Of a stretch of DNA of 64,000 nucleotides, positions 25,491 through 34,767 are shown in pieces. Below the pieces are notes generated by a model. The model searched no databases. It had not been told where the DNA came from and saw only the letters and a list, made by a program, of their open reading frames with translations. Numbering within the stretch: the first letter of the stretch is position 1; every line of letters starts with the position of its first letter. The position numbers were made by a program, and so were the translations under genes. Source of the stretch: Erwinia aphidicola. Its GTDB lineage: Bacteria; Pseudomonadota; Gammaproteobacteria; Enterobacterales; Enterobacteriaceae. Where the stretch lies: assembly GCF_024169515.1 (NCBI RefSeq), contig NZ_JAMKCQ010000001.1, forward strand, positions 3,658,001-3,722,000. Reading direction: 5' to 3'.

Positions 25491-28400
25491 ATGAAAAATT
25501 CTCATCATGAATTGAATGCAAAGCCGGATTTTGGTGTTGTGGATTTAACAGATATCCATGATTCGACGGCTAAAATAAATTTTGAAATGGCCAAAAAAAA
25601 AGATAAGATTGTTATATTTGGTTCAAATTATGGTGACGAGGTTATTGAAAGTGCCACTGAGTTCAAAAATGTTATGGTGCTTGATAGTCGTATTCCTTGC
25701 CTGAATCATGCCAAATTGAAAACCGATCTAAAAGGATTGAGAAATGTAGATTTTTTCAATCAACATTTCATGGACTTTCAAAGCTCTGAGGTATTTGATT
25801 GTATTTTGTTAGCTTCTTGTTTAAATGATTATCAGGATGAATTCTTTCACCTAAGAGGGTTGTTAAAAGCCGCTACACTATTGGCGCATGGTGGTGTATT
25901 AATGATTGTTGTTCCCGTTAAGGAACAGGAATTTTATATATCTTTAGCTCTGCGATTGGGATTTTCCCAATGTTCTAAGTTAGGCGAATACAATAATTTA
26001 AACACAAAAAACATTTGTCTCACTTTTAATCTAGATACTTTTTCCACATCAAAAGAAATTAATAGTACACTCAAGGTTGCTGGATTTGGCAGTATGCACT
26101 TTCATTTCCGCTCTCTTAAGCCATTGGTCAAATTATTTAAAAATCATTTAGTTACCCTTTCTAAAGAAGATGTGATTTCATGGCGCCCTGATGTTATTGT
26201 AGTGGCCGATGGTTGGTCAGTTGAATACTGGCGCGATTATTGTGATGCGAATAATGTTTTGCTGATAGGCATGCGTCACGGATCAGTTACTCGATATGGA
26301 TTTGCCGAAAGCCAATACAACTACGCAGATTATATGTGTGGAAGCCCATGGGATATTGAAGATACATTGTTATCAAAAGTTCAACCACGGAAGGGATTTT
26401 TAATTACTGGGAATTCATGGGTCGATGAAGTTTTCAAAATTGAAAAATCTATTCTGAACAAAAATAATCCCACTATTCTCTTTGCTCCAACCTATAATCC
26501 AGAAATAAGTTCTGCTGTTTACTTTGGTGAGCGTGTTGTTTCTCTAATACGCAGCGTATACCCCTCTTCGAAAATTATTATAAAACCTCACCCAGCAATT
26601 GTTGAGCATGAACATGGATTTGTGGTAGATAAAAATATTTTCCGTGAACTTATGTCAATATGGCGTCAACAAAGTATTGACGATCCCTTGGTAGAATTGA
26701 TTGATAATCCTGAAGCTAGCATTGCTGAAAGTTTTGCACAAGCAGATATTCTCTTGGCTGATGCTTCCTCCTTGATTTATGAGTTTATGGTGCTAGATAG
26801 ACCTATTATCCTTTATTCTACAGAGAAGAAAGTTGAACACTGGGAGTATAACCCAGACGCGCCAGGCAATGCATGGCGTGATATAGGATTAGAATTTAAT
26901 GAAGATCAACAGTGTGTTGAATATTTGCGCAATGCATTCTCACTTCACGATAAGTACTGTCGAGTTGCACAATATGCACGTACTCAGTTTCTTCATGGGA
27001 TTTACCAAGACGGTGAATCAACCAATCGTGTAGCTAATGCGATAATAAATCAATCCAAACTTGAAATACTAGTTTATGGGGATTCAACCACTTGGGAAGA
27101 AAGGGTTGCTATAGCTGAAAAATTGTGTCAGACATTCGCGTTTAGTCGTATTTCTATTTTGAATGATGTTGCCTTTAATATTGAGAATTTTTCAACTTAT
27201 TGTGACTGGAAAAAATGGTCTCTTTCCTTGAATCCCTCTTGTTCTAGGCATCAAGATGTTTTATTGGTGAATGCCGATCATGGACTAATACCTTCCAGCG
27301 CCCATCAGGTCACAAAGGGGCGTCGGGATCTGGCTCGGAATGAACTCCATAGCCTCGTTATCAGATCAAAAGGAAGTTGTGCTTTAGCGCTAATATCATC
27401 TGCAAACCTGACATCTTTCATTGCTTGCTCGTTACATGAAGAGGATGAGCGAGAAAAAGATTGGCCAAAAGAAGAGCTAAATATTACACTTGGGAAAGGG
27501 ATAGTACGTAACCCTGGAAAATCACTTTTTTTTGTAAGTGATGTAGCGGAATTAGAAGTAAATTCCGCAATAACTGGTGTAAAACCCAAAAAAAATCACA
27601 TCCAATTACATATTAGTCTTCTTGAAAAAAGTAAGTATAATAAATTCCCCCTGAAAACTAAAATCTTTGTAAATGGTGAACTATTAAAAGAGGTTACGTT
27701 TGATGGTGTCAATGACCAAATCCTGACCATTCCATTTATTGTAGGGTTAGACAATAGGTCGGTAATTAAATTAGTAAGTGATGCCAGGGCTGAAGGCATG
27801 TTAGGTGTTATTGATAATATTTCCTTCATCATGCGAACATCATACATAGACATCGATTCTGTTATTAAAATAGACAATGGTATCAGTGCGTGGTTGAATA
27901 AAAGAAAATTGAATGCTGCTCAGGAGGAATTCGTAAAAAAATATAGAGAAAGCATGTCGATCGTAACCACTAATGTTTTATGTCTTGTTATAAACAATGG
28001 GCATGAGCGAAAGTTACAAAATACACTAAATAACCTCAATGACATCAACGGTTCAGGTGTAAATATTAACCTTTCTCCTGTCGTTATAAATAGTATCATT
28101 GAACCCATTAATGGATCAGTTTATGAGCATTGTGCATCAGGTCTTAGTGAACTGACGCTTAATCTTAATCAAGAGATTTCTTCCAGTACCTGTGACTGGT
28201 TTATCCTGCTTAAAGCGGGGGAAACCTTTACGCAAAGTGGTTCAATCGTAGCAAGTCTACAATTACCATTGGCCAAAAATTGTGCTGCTATTTATACCGA
28301 TTCATTATTCGAAAGTGATGATGGAATAAGTAGCGTCGTACTCCACCCTGACTTTAATCTCGATTTGATTTTGAGCTTACCTTCTGTCATGACGGAAAAC

Positions 28401-30542
28401 TGGATTTTCAATCGTGAAACATTCATTCAGCTTGGTGGTTTCAGTTCAGATTACCCTCGTGCAACAGAATTTGAGTACATAACACGAATCATAGAAGAGA
28501 GAGGTATTGGTGTTATTGGTCATTTAAATGAACCTGCAATCCTCAGGGAACCTTTCAAATTAAGCTATGTTGAAGATCAAAAACTTGTTATTGAAAAGCA
28601 TCTTAGAAATAGGGGTTATGTAAACGCCGAAGTTACTTCGGAAATTATAGGCGTATGGCGGTTAAAATATAATGTTGATTATGAACCACTTGTTTCAATA
28701 ATCATACCTACTAAAGATCAACTTCCATTGTTAGTAGCTTGTGTTACTACTATTTTGGAAAAGTCATCGTATCATAATTACGAAATTCTGATTGTTGATA
28801 ATAACAGCGAGCTGAATGAAACAAAAACATGGTTAGATGGTATAGCACAGGTTGACCCAGAAAGGATTCGCGTTATTTCTTACCCTTATCCTTTTAATTA
28901 TTCAGCAATGAACAATATGGCTGCACGCGAAGCTAAAGGGGAATACCTGGTTCTGTTGAATAATGATACGGCTATCATTCAAAATGAGTGGTTGAACAAT
29001 ATGCTTAACCATGCATTACGTCCAGAAGTGGGGATAGTGGGTGCCAAACTTTACTACCCCAACAGTTGTATTCAACACGCTGGAGTGGTCCTTGGGTTGC
29101 GTGGGCCTGCAGACCATCCATTTATTGGAAAAAATAATGATGATCGCGGTTATCTTTACAGGTTAGTTGCCGATCAAAACTATACCGCTGTCACTGCTGC
29201 CTGTTTGATGGTGCGTAAAGAGGTATATGATGCTGTAGGCGGTCTGGATGAAGAAAACTTCAAAGTTTCTTACAATGATATCGATTTCTGTCTTAAAGTA
29301 CGTGAAGCGGGCTACATGACTGTGTGGACACCTTATGCCAAAGTGATGCATGAAGGGAGTGTCAGTCAAAGCAAAATAGATTTAACAAAACAGCATGAAA
29401 AGATTATACGTTTCCAGAACGAACAGGATGCAATGTATAAAAAATGGTCGCCACTTATTGCTAACGATCCTGCTTATAATTCCAGCCTGACTAAAAATGG
29501 AGAAGGCTTCGAGCTAATTGAAAACAGTACGTTAACTTGGCAGCCAGTTTTTTGGAAACCAGCACCAAACGTTCTCGCCCATATGGCAGATGAAAATGGA
29601 TGCGGAAATTATCGTATTATAAAACCATTTGAAGCAATGCAGCATTCTGGTTTGATTCAGGGTACGCTTTCAAATTTACTTCTTAGTTACCCTCAACTAA
29701 TGCAGTTAGAAACTGATAGTATTGTTTTTCAGCGAGAGATTTCACCTGAGTTTCATGAATGGATACGTAGGGCGTCAAAATTCTTATCGGTATTCAAAGT
29801 TTATGAATTGGATGATTATTTGCCAAATGTGCCGATTAAAAATATGCATCGTGCGCATATGCCAAAGGATATTTTGAAGTCTTTAAGAAAGAGTTTATCA
29901 TTAGTTGATAGATTTGTTGTTTCTACGGCAGCTTTAGCCAACCGTTTTGATGGTCTACACAATGATATTCAAATTTCTGAAAATCGTTTACCTGTGAAAG
30001 AGTGGGGTAACTTAATCAGTCTTCGTGGACAAGGAAGAAAGCCGAGAGTAGGTTGGGCTGGTGGGTCAAGCCATACTGGAGATTTGGAAATGATTTACGA
30101 TGTTATTCGTGCGTTAAGCGATCGGGTAGAATGGGTTTTCATGGGGATGTGCCCGCCTAAACTCCGTCCTTACTTATACGAATATCACCACGGTGTTGAC
30201 TTCGCAAGCTATCCAGAGAAATTGGCAAGTCTTAACCTCGATCTAGCTCTTGCCCCGGTTGAAGACAATGAATTTAACCGATGCAAAAGTAATTTACGGC
30301 TTTTGGAATATGGTGCTTGCGGCTATCCGGTCATTTGCAGTGATGTTGAGTGCTATCGGAATGACTTACCAGTCACTCGCGTCAAAAATCGTTACAAGGA
30401 TTGGATCGAAGCTATTGAAATGCATCTTGCTGATCCAAGCACGTCTCTGAAAACAGGTGATGCCTTAAGAAAAGTTGTGCTTGAACATTGGATGTTAAAA
30501 GGCGAGCCTTTGAAGCGCTGGAGTGAACTTTGGTTGCCATAA
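25491..30542 (+). CDS. Giant multi-domain flagellin glycosyltransferase
   Basis: A 1683-residue protein with no signal or membrane segments, so it acts in the cytoplasm. Domains by residue: 35-185 Rossmann-like, possibly a degenerate methyltransferase; 200-520 similar to the CDP-glycerol glycerophosphotransferase (TagF/TarF) catalytic fold, with ITGNSWVDEVF near 303, IIIKPHPAI near 363 and ADILLADASSLIYEFM near 420; 690-785 a beta-rich module; 860-1050 a degenerate GT2-like unit (WFILLKAGETF); 1065-1330 a full GT2 (SIIIPTKDQLPLLVACV, LVLLNNDTAI, GGLDEENFKVSYNDIDFCLK); 1365-1683 a GT4/GT-B-like end (RPRVGWAGGSSHTGD-like segment, NLDLALAPVEDNEFNRCKSNLRLLEYGACGYPVICS). It resembles FgtA-type flagellin glycosyltransferases of Pseudomonas. 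AT-rich codon use contrasts with the flagellar genes around it. Confidence 0.85.
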   Translation: MKNSHHELNAKPDFGVVDLTDIHDSTAKINFEMAKKKDKIVIFGSNYGDEVIESATEFKNVMVLDSRIPCLNHAKLKTDLKGLRNVDFFNQHFMDFQSSEVFDCILLASCLNDYQDEFFHLRGLLKAATLLAHGGVLMIVVPVKEQEFYISLALRLGFSQCSKLGEYNNLNTKNICLTFNLDTFSTSKEINSTLKVAGFGSMHFHFRSLKPLVKLFKNHLVTLSKEDVISWRPDVIVVADGWSVEYWRDYCDANNVLLIGMRHGSVTRYGFAESQYNYADYMCGSPWDIEDTLLSKVQPRKGFLITGNSWVDEVFKIEKSILNKNNPTILFAPTYNPEISSAVYFGERVVSLIRSVYPSSKIIIKPHPAIVEHEHGFVVDKNIFRELMSIWRQQSIDDPLVELIDNPEASIAESFAQADILLADASSLIYEFMVLDRPIILYSTEKKVEHWEYNPDAPGNAWRDIGLEFNEDQQCVEYLRNAFSLHDKYCRVAQYARTQFLHGIYQDGESTNRVANAIINQSKLEILVYGDSTTWEERVAIAEKLCQTFAFSRISILNDVAFNIENFSTYCDWKKWSLSLNPSCSRHQDVLLVNADHGLIPSSAHQVTKGRRDLARNELHSLVIRSKGSCALALISSANLTSFIACSLHEEDEREKDWPKEELNITLGKGIVRNPGKSLFFVSDVAELEVNSAITGVKPKKNHIQLHISLLEKSKYNKFPLKTKIFVNGELLKEVTFDGVNDQILTIPFIVGLDNRSVIKLVSDARAEGMLGVIDNISFIMRTSYIDIDSVIKIDNGISAWLNKRKLNAAQEEFVKKYRESMSIVTTNVLCLVINNGHERKLQNTLNNLNDINGSGVNINLSPVVINSIIEPINGSVYEHCASGLSELTLNLNQEISSSTCDWFILLKAGETFTQSGSIVASLQLPLAKNCAAIYTDSLFESDDGISSVVLHPDFNLDLILSLPSVMTENWIFNRETFIQLGGFSSDYPRATEFEYITRIIEERGIGVIGHLNEPAILREPFKLSYVEDQKLVIEKHLRNRGYVNAEVTSEIIGVWRLKYNVDYEPLVSIIIPTKDQLPLLVACVTTILEKSSYHNYEILIVDNNSELNETKTWLDGIAQVDPERIRVISYPYPFNYSAMNNMAAREAKGEYLVLLNNDTAIIQNEWLNNMLNHALRPEVGIVGAKLYYPNSCIQHAGVVLGLRGPADHPFIGKNNDDRGYLYRLVADQNYTAVTAACLMVRKEVYDAVGGLDEENFKVSYNDIDFCLKVREAGYMTVWTPYAKVMHEGSVSQSKIDLTKQHEKIIRFQNEQDAMYKKWSPLIANDPAYNSSLTKNGEGFELIENSTLTWQPVFWKPAPNVLAHMADENGCGNYRIIKPFEAMQHSGLIQGTLSNLLLSYPQLMQLETDSIVFQREISPEFHEWIRRASKFLSVFKVYELDDYLPNVPIKNMHRAHMPKDILKSLRKSLSLVDRFVVSTAALANRFDGLHNDIQISENRLPVKEWGNLISLRGQGRKPRVGWAGGSSHTGDLEMIYDVIRALSDRVEWVFMGMCPPKLRPYLYEYHHGVDFASYPEKLASLNLDLALAPVEDNEFNRCKSNLRLLEYGACGYPVICSDVECYRNDLPVTRVKNRYKDWIEAIEMHLADPSTSLKTGDALRKVVLEHWMLKGEPLKRWSELWLP

Positions 30543-30566
30543 TTTTTTAATATTAATCAATTTCTA

Positions 30567-30590
30567 AACGCTCCTGTTCGCAGGAGCGTT
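30567..30590 (+). terminator. Terminator of the glycosylation operon
   Basis: A perfect 10-bp stem AACGCTCCTG/CAGGAGCGTT closes the stable tetraloop TTCG. It lies 24 bases after the giant gene. No long T-run follows. Confidence 0.75.
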
Positions 30591-31293
30591 ATGCATTAAG
30601 AATGCTCTAGAAAATATCATTCTAATTGGATTTCTATATTCTGGTGAATTTTATAGGGTGTTTTTGGTGATTAATTAACACTACCGATAATCATTGGAAT
30701 TATATTTATTGATTTATTTTAATGCGAGTTTGGTGTTTTGATAACCAATGCTGAGCGTTTCCTAAGGATTCTTTAAGCTCCGAGGGCGTGGTGACTATTT
30801 TAATGAAAAATTTGATTTTAGCATTTTTTTAGATTTGTGAAGCGAGCTTGTTAGAATTCCACTTTGGAAGTAATCTCTTTAAGTAATTATCAGAAATATC
30901 CGGTGCTTTATCACAAGTACATCTAACTTTTTATCTTACTTTGTTGAAACTGTTGCATGGTCACGGTTAATCAATGGTAAGGTCTATAGCGTAAAGAACC
31001 ATTGCACCCTAACATCATGCCCTTTGGTCGTCTGGTTTTAAAATATGAATAAAAACGATTTATCTTGTGATTTTAGGGAGAGGATTTACGTTAGCGTCCA
31101 TTTTGACATGGTTCCTGGTTCAGAAGAATGAAAGTCTTACAGTTCATCAAAGCATGGGCGTCTAATTTCTCTTTACCCTGCATCAAACGGGTACATTACA
31201 GAATTTTAACCTGCTGCCGATAACTACAACCAATGTCACTTTGCGAGTTGTCCTGTAGATGATTAACACGCATTAATTTCATGGGGTTCAACA
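30591..31293. other. AT-rich noncoding region
   Basis: About 700 bases without a credible ORF. Composition stays AT-rich to about 31.2 kb and then returns to genome level inside the HNH gene, so this is the right edge of the foreign segment. It contains the sigma-28-like promoter at 31197. I found no terminal repeats or integrase remnant to explain how the island entered. Confidence 0.5.
31197..31223 (+). promoter_or_regulatory. Sigma-28-like promoter of the HNH gene
   Basis: TACA (31197), 15 bases, GCCGATAA (31216-31223). The -10 is the full FliA consensus and the -35 has one change, the same variant seen before fliA at 32369. It lies 71 bases before the HNH start. Confidence 0.75.
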
Positions 31294-32262
31294 ATGCGCT
31301 TCAATTATGACTTGTTACCTGGGGAACTGCTGCCGTTTGAGGAGATAAACGACCGCTACAGCAAAAAGTACCCTGACGATAAATCGTTGACTACCCGGGG
31401 GTTGCTTAGCCCGTCGACCTCCAGCAAGAACTGGACTATCCGCGCGATATTCGCCAGCAAGGATAGCCATATTCCGCTGGAAGACCTGCTGTTTATCAGC
31501 AACGATAACGAACGCAAAAATTACCTGCAGCGCTTTGAACACTATTTGCAGCGCCAGGAGAGCTTCCTCTATTTTCGTCGTCCGCTGGAAGCCGCGCCGT
31601 GGAACAGCTGGAAGGTGATGGGTGAGAGCAGGGTGCTGGCAATGTTGGATCCGGCATCCATTATGGCGCAAAGCCTGCTGCAACAGCGTGGCTATACCTT
31701 AACCCTGCTGCGCAGTGATGAAGAGGATGAGTACTGGCAGCTGTACGACCGCCAGTCGCAGCCGTGCTTCGAATACTCGCGCCAGCTGCAGTTTATTGTG
31801 GTGCTGACCTCGCCGCTGCTGCCGCCGCCTGCCGGGGTGATCCAGGGGACGCAGGTCGGGCGCCGTGTAAAAGCCCGGCTGTGGCATCGTGCCAGTCATC
31901 ATGAGTTCAGCAATGCGGTACGCGCGCGCTACGGCGCCTGCGTCATCACCGGCACGCTGCTAACCGACGAGCAGGCGTGGCCGTGGGTGGAAGCCTGCCA
32001 CATCGATACGCGGGAAAATGAGCAGGGCTTCCTGCTGGATAACAGCGCGGATAACGGCCTGTTTCTGCGCAGCGACCTGCAACGACTGTTTGCCAGTAAA
32101 CGGCTGTCGATTGACCCGTTGAGTGGTTCGGTGCATTTTCGCCGCACGTTACAGGAAGATAACACCCTGCTGCCGTTTTATCAGCAGCTGGAAGGGAAAG
32201 TCTGCGCCCTGTGGTCACAGGTGCCGGAGAGCACGCGCCAGCGTTTATCACTGAAAGCCTGA
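31294..32262 (+). CDS. HNH endonuclease-domain protein
   Basis: A 322-residue protein. The last ~110 residues form an HNH nuclease of the HNH_2 type: FSNAVRARYGACVITGT, then EACHIDTRENEQG (first His), DNSADNGLFLRSDLQRLFASKRLSID (Asn and the loop). The N-terminal ~190 residues are a separate domain I do not recognise, perhaps for recognition. No methyltransferase partner is adjacent. It sits between the glycosylation operon and fliA with a sigma-28-like promoter 71 bases upstream, so it may be expressed with late flagellar genes. GC-rich codon use fits the core genome. ATG 31294. Confidence 0.8.
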   Translation: MRFNYDLLPGELLPFEEINDRYSKKYPDDKSLTTRGLLSPSTSSKNWTIRAIFASKDSHIPLEDLLFISNDNERKNYLQRFEHYLQRQESFLYFRRPLEAAPWNSWKVMGESRVLAMLDPASIMAQSLLQQRGYTLTLLRSDEEDEYWQLYDRQSQPCFEYSRQLQFIVVLTSPLLPPPAGVIQGTQVGRRVKARLWHRASHHEFSNAVRARYGACVITGTLLTDEQAWPWVEACHIDTRENEQGFLLDNSADNGLFLRSDLQRLFASKRLSIDPLSGSVHFRRTLQEDNTLLPFYQQLEGKVCALWSQVPESTRQRLSLKA

Positions 32263-32269
32263 TTACCGG

Positions 32270-32307
32270 GATCCCCGCGTCCTCTTTTTGTGACGCCGGG
32301 GATCTTT
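32270..32307 (+). terminator. Terminator after the HNH gene
   Basis: GATCCCCG and CCGGGGATC arms with CGTC/GACG pairing further in, and a T-rich centre. It separates the HNH gene from fliA. A short TTTC follows. Confidence 0.65.
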
Positions 32308-32368
32308 CAGGGCGACAAAAATGAAATAACCCGCCTTTTTTACCGCTATTCCCCCAATCAAAATGCCC

Positions 32369-32395
32369 TACAGAAACAGATAATCGTGCCGATAA
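32369..32395 (+). promoter_or_regulatory. Sigma-28 promoter of fliA
   Basis: TACA (32369-32372), 15-base spacer, GCCGATAA (32388-32395). It is the autoregulatory class 3 promoter expected upstream of fliA, which also has a class 2 FlhDC-dependent promoter in E. coli that I could not pick out by eye. Confidence 0.85.
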
Positions 32396-32420
32396 CTTAA
32401 TTAACGCAGGGTAGGTCAGA

Positions 32421-33143
32421 GTGAACGATCTATATACCGCCGATGGCGTGATGGACAAACATTCGCTGTGGCAGCGATACATACCGCTGGTTCGCCATGA
32501 AGCGTTGCGCCTGCAGGTCCGTCTGCCGGCCAGCGTGGAGCTGGACGATCTGCTTCAGGCTGGGGGTATCGGGCTGCTGAATGCCGTAGAGCGCTACGAC
32601 GCCCTTCAGGGCACCGCATTTACCACCTACGCCGTTCAACGCATTCGTGGCGCGATGCTCGACGAATTACGCAGCCGCGACTGGGCACCACGCAGCGTGC
32701 GCCGCAATGCGCGCGAAGTGGCGGGTGCCATGCATCGGGTTGAACAGGCGCTGGGGCGCACGGCATCCGAGCAGGAAGTGGCTGCGCAGCTTGATGTGTC
32801 GCTGGAGGAGTACCGGCAGATCCTGCTGGATACCAATAACAGCCAGCTGTTCTCTTACGACGAATATCGTGAGGAACACGGTGACAGCGCCGAGCTGGTG
32901 ACGGATGGCCACGAAGAGGCTAATCCGCTGCACCAGCTAATGGAAGGGAATCTGCGCGAACGCGTCATTGAAGCGATCGAAGCGTTACCCGATCGCGAAA
33001 AAATGGTGCTGACGCTCTATTACCAGGAAGAACTGAATTTGAAAGAGATTGGCGCCGTGCTGGAAGTGGGGGAATCCCGCGTCAGCCAGCTGCACAGTCA
33101 GGCGATCAAACGCCTGCGCGCCCGGTTATCGGGAGCGCGCTGA
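32421..33143 (+). CDS. fliA: Flagellar sigma factor sigma-28
   Basis: A 240-residue sigma factor for late flagellar and chemotaxis genes, held in check by FlgM. Region 2 is LPASVELDDLLQAGGIGLLNAVERYD and TAFTTYAVQRIRGAMLDELR, region 3 follows, and region 4 is YYQEELNLKEIGAVLEVGESRVSQLHSQAIKRLR. It starts with GTG, as in E. coli. It is followed by fliZ 43 bases later. It should act on the promoters at 21484, 21615, 31197 and 32369. Confidence 0.97.
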   Translation: MNDLYTADGVMDKHSLWQRYIPLVRHEALRLQVRLPASVELDDLLQAGGIGLLNAVERYDALQGTAFTTYAVQRIRGAMLDELRSRDWAPRSVRRNAREVAGAMHRVEQALGRTASEQEVAAQLDVSLEEYRQILLDTNNSQLFSYDEYREEHGDSAELVTDGHEEANPLHQLMEGNLRERVIEAIEALPDREKMVLTLYYQEELNLKEIGAVLEVGESRVSQLHSQAIKRLRARLSGAR

Positions 33144-33186
33144 CAAAGTCAGTTTTGCACTCTCAACACCAACCGGGGAATCTCGC

Positions 33187-33690
33187 ATGGGATCCAAAAT
33201 TAAAATGAGGCCGTTGAGCCGTTATTTGAAAGACTACAAACACAGCCAGAGTAACTGTTCCCACTGCGGTAAGGTACTGGACAGAATGGCGCTGGTTTTT
33301 CGTGGTCAGATCATTAACAAAGAGGCCATCGCCCGGATGGATCAGCTGATCGACGATCAGGTCTGGTTAAAATTACAGAATGAGCTTACGGCGCTGTGCC
33401 GTTTTTGTAGCGATATCTTTTGCAACACGCATCCGACTTACTTTGACATCATGGCGTTCAAGCAGTACCTGTTTGAGCAGACCGAAATGAGCCACAGCAC
33501 CATTCGCGAATACGTTGTTCGCCTGCGCCGCCTCGACGATATGCTGTCAGCGCGTAATTTTCCGGCGGAAAAACTCAAAGGCCCGAGCTGGCATGAGTGC
33601 CTGGAAAATGACCTGCCGGATGCCGGCAACAATAACTACCGTATTGCCCTGCGGAAATACGATCAGTTTCTTGGCTGGCAGCGTAATTAG
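33187..33690 (+). CDS. fliZ: Regulator FliZ
   Basis: A 167-residue DNA-binding regulator that represses sigma-S-dependent genes and supports flagellar expression. It has the conserved RPLSRYLKDYKHSQSNCSHCGK start, cysteine pairs (CSHCGK, CRFCSDIFC) and the phage-integrase-like FKQYLFEQTEMSHSTIREYVVRLRRL helix. I set the start at ATG 33187 with GGGGAA upstream. It lacks the longer C-terminal tail of E. coli FliZ. Confidence 0.95.
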   Translation: MGSKIKMRPLSRYLKDYKHSQSNCSHCGKVLDRMALVFRGQIINKEAIARMDQLIDDQVWLKLQNELTALCRFCSDIFCNTHPTYFDIMAFKQYLFEQTEMSHSTIREYVVRLRRLDDMLSARNFPAEKLKGPSWHECLENDLPDAGNNNYRIALRKYDQFLGWQRN

Positions 33691-33703
33691 TTATCACTAA
33701 AAG

Positions 33704-33727
33704 GAAGATGACCAACCGGTCATCTTC
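33704..33727. terminator. Hairpin between fliZ and dcyD
   Basis: A perfect 10-bp stem GAAGATGACC/GGTCATCTTC with loop AACC lies 14 bases after fliZ. It may end or attenuate the fliAZ transcript; there is no T-run. Confidence 0.55.
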
Positions 33728-33773
33728 TGTAACACTGTAGGGATAATATTTAACGCCTGCTGCGGAGGCTGCG

Positions 33774-34754
33774 TTGTCCTTACTGAATATCAATAATTTC
33801 CCCCGTCTCGAACTACTGGGTGCGCCCACGCCGTTGGAGCATCTTCCCCGCCTGTCCGAATATCTGGGCCGCGATATCTTTATCAAACGTGACGATGTCA
33901 CGCCGGTTGCCCTGGGCGGCAACAAGCTGCGTAAGCTTGAATTCCTCGCGGCGGATGCCCTGCGTAACGGTGCCGACGTGCTGCTGACGGCCGGAGCGAT
34001 CCAGTCTAACCACGTGCGCCAGACGGCGGCGGTGGCGGCGAAGCTTGGCCTGAAGTGCGTGGCGCTGCTGGAAAACCCGATTGGAACCACCTCTGCCAAC
34101 TACCTCAGCAACGGTAACCGCCTGTTGCTGGAGCTGATGGGCAGCGAAATCATTATGGTCGATGCGCTGCACGCGCCGGATGCGCAGTTAGAAGAGCAGG
34201 CCACGCTGCTGGAAGCCCAGGGCTTCCGCCCGTATGTGGTGCCGGTCGGCGGCTCGAACGCGCTGGGTGCGCTGGGCTACGTCGAGTGCGCGCAGGAGAT
34301 CGCCCATCAGAGCGAAGGCGTGGTCGATTTTGCCGCCGTGGTGGTTGCCTCCGGCAGTGCCGGGACGCATGCCGGGTTGGCGGTGGGGCTGGAGCTGCTG
34401 CTGCCGGACACCGAACTGGTGGGCGTCACCGTGTCGCGCAACGTGGCGGATCAGCTGCCAAAAGTGGAGAAGATCCGCGCCGAGCTGGCGCACTCATTAG
34501 CCGTGACCAGCAGCGCGCCAATTACGCTGTGGGATGACTATTTCGCGCCGCGCTACGGCGAGCCGAATGAAGAAGGCATGGAAGCGATTAAACTGCTGGC
34601 GCGTCTGGAAGGTATCTTCCTTGATCCGGTCTACACCGGCAAGGCGATGGCCGGGCTGATCGACGGTATTGCGCAACAGCGCTTCCGTCGTGAAGGGCCG
34701 ATTGTGTTTGTTCATACCGGTGGTTCACCGGCGTTGTTTGCATATCATCAATAA
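33774..34754 (+). CDS. dcyD: D-cysteine desulfhydrase
   Basis: A 326-residue PLP-dependent enzyme that converts D-cysteine to pyruvate, ammonia and sulfide. The PLP lysine lies in [17 protein letters not shown], with [21 protein letters not shown] and the phosphate-binding [12 protein letters not shown]. The start codon is TTG at 33774, with GGAGG five bases before. It is upstream of the cystine transporter, as in E. coli, giving a sulfur amino-acid unit. Confidence 0.96.
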   Translation: MSLLNINNFPRLELLGAPTPLEHLPRLSEYLGRDIFIKRDDVTPVALGGNKLRKLEFLAADALRNGADVLLTAGAIQSNHVRQTAAVAAKLGLKCVALLENPIGTTSANYLSNGNRLLLELMGSEIIMVDALHAPDAQLEEQATLLEAQGFRPYVVPVGGSNALGALGYVECAQEIAHQSEGVVDFAAVVVASGSAGTHAGLAVGLELLLPDTELVGVTVSRNVADQLPKVEKIRAELAHSLAVTSSAPITLWDDYFAPRYGEPNEEGMEAIKLLARLEGIFLDPVYTGKAMAGLIDGIAQQRFRREGPIVFVHTGGSPALFAYHQ

Positions 34755-34767
34755 TAATGGGGTTGCT

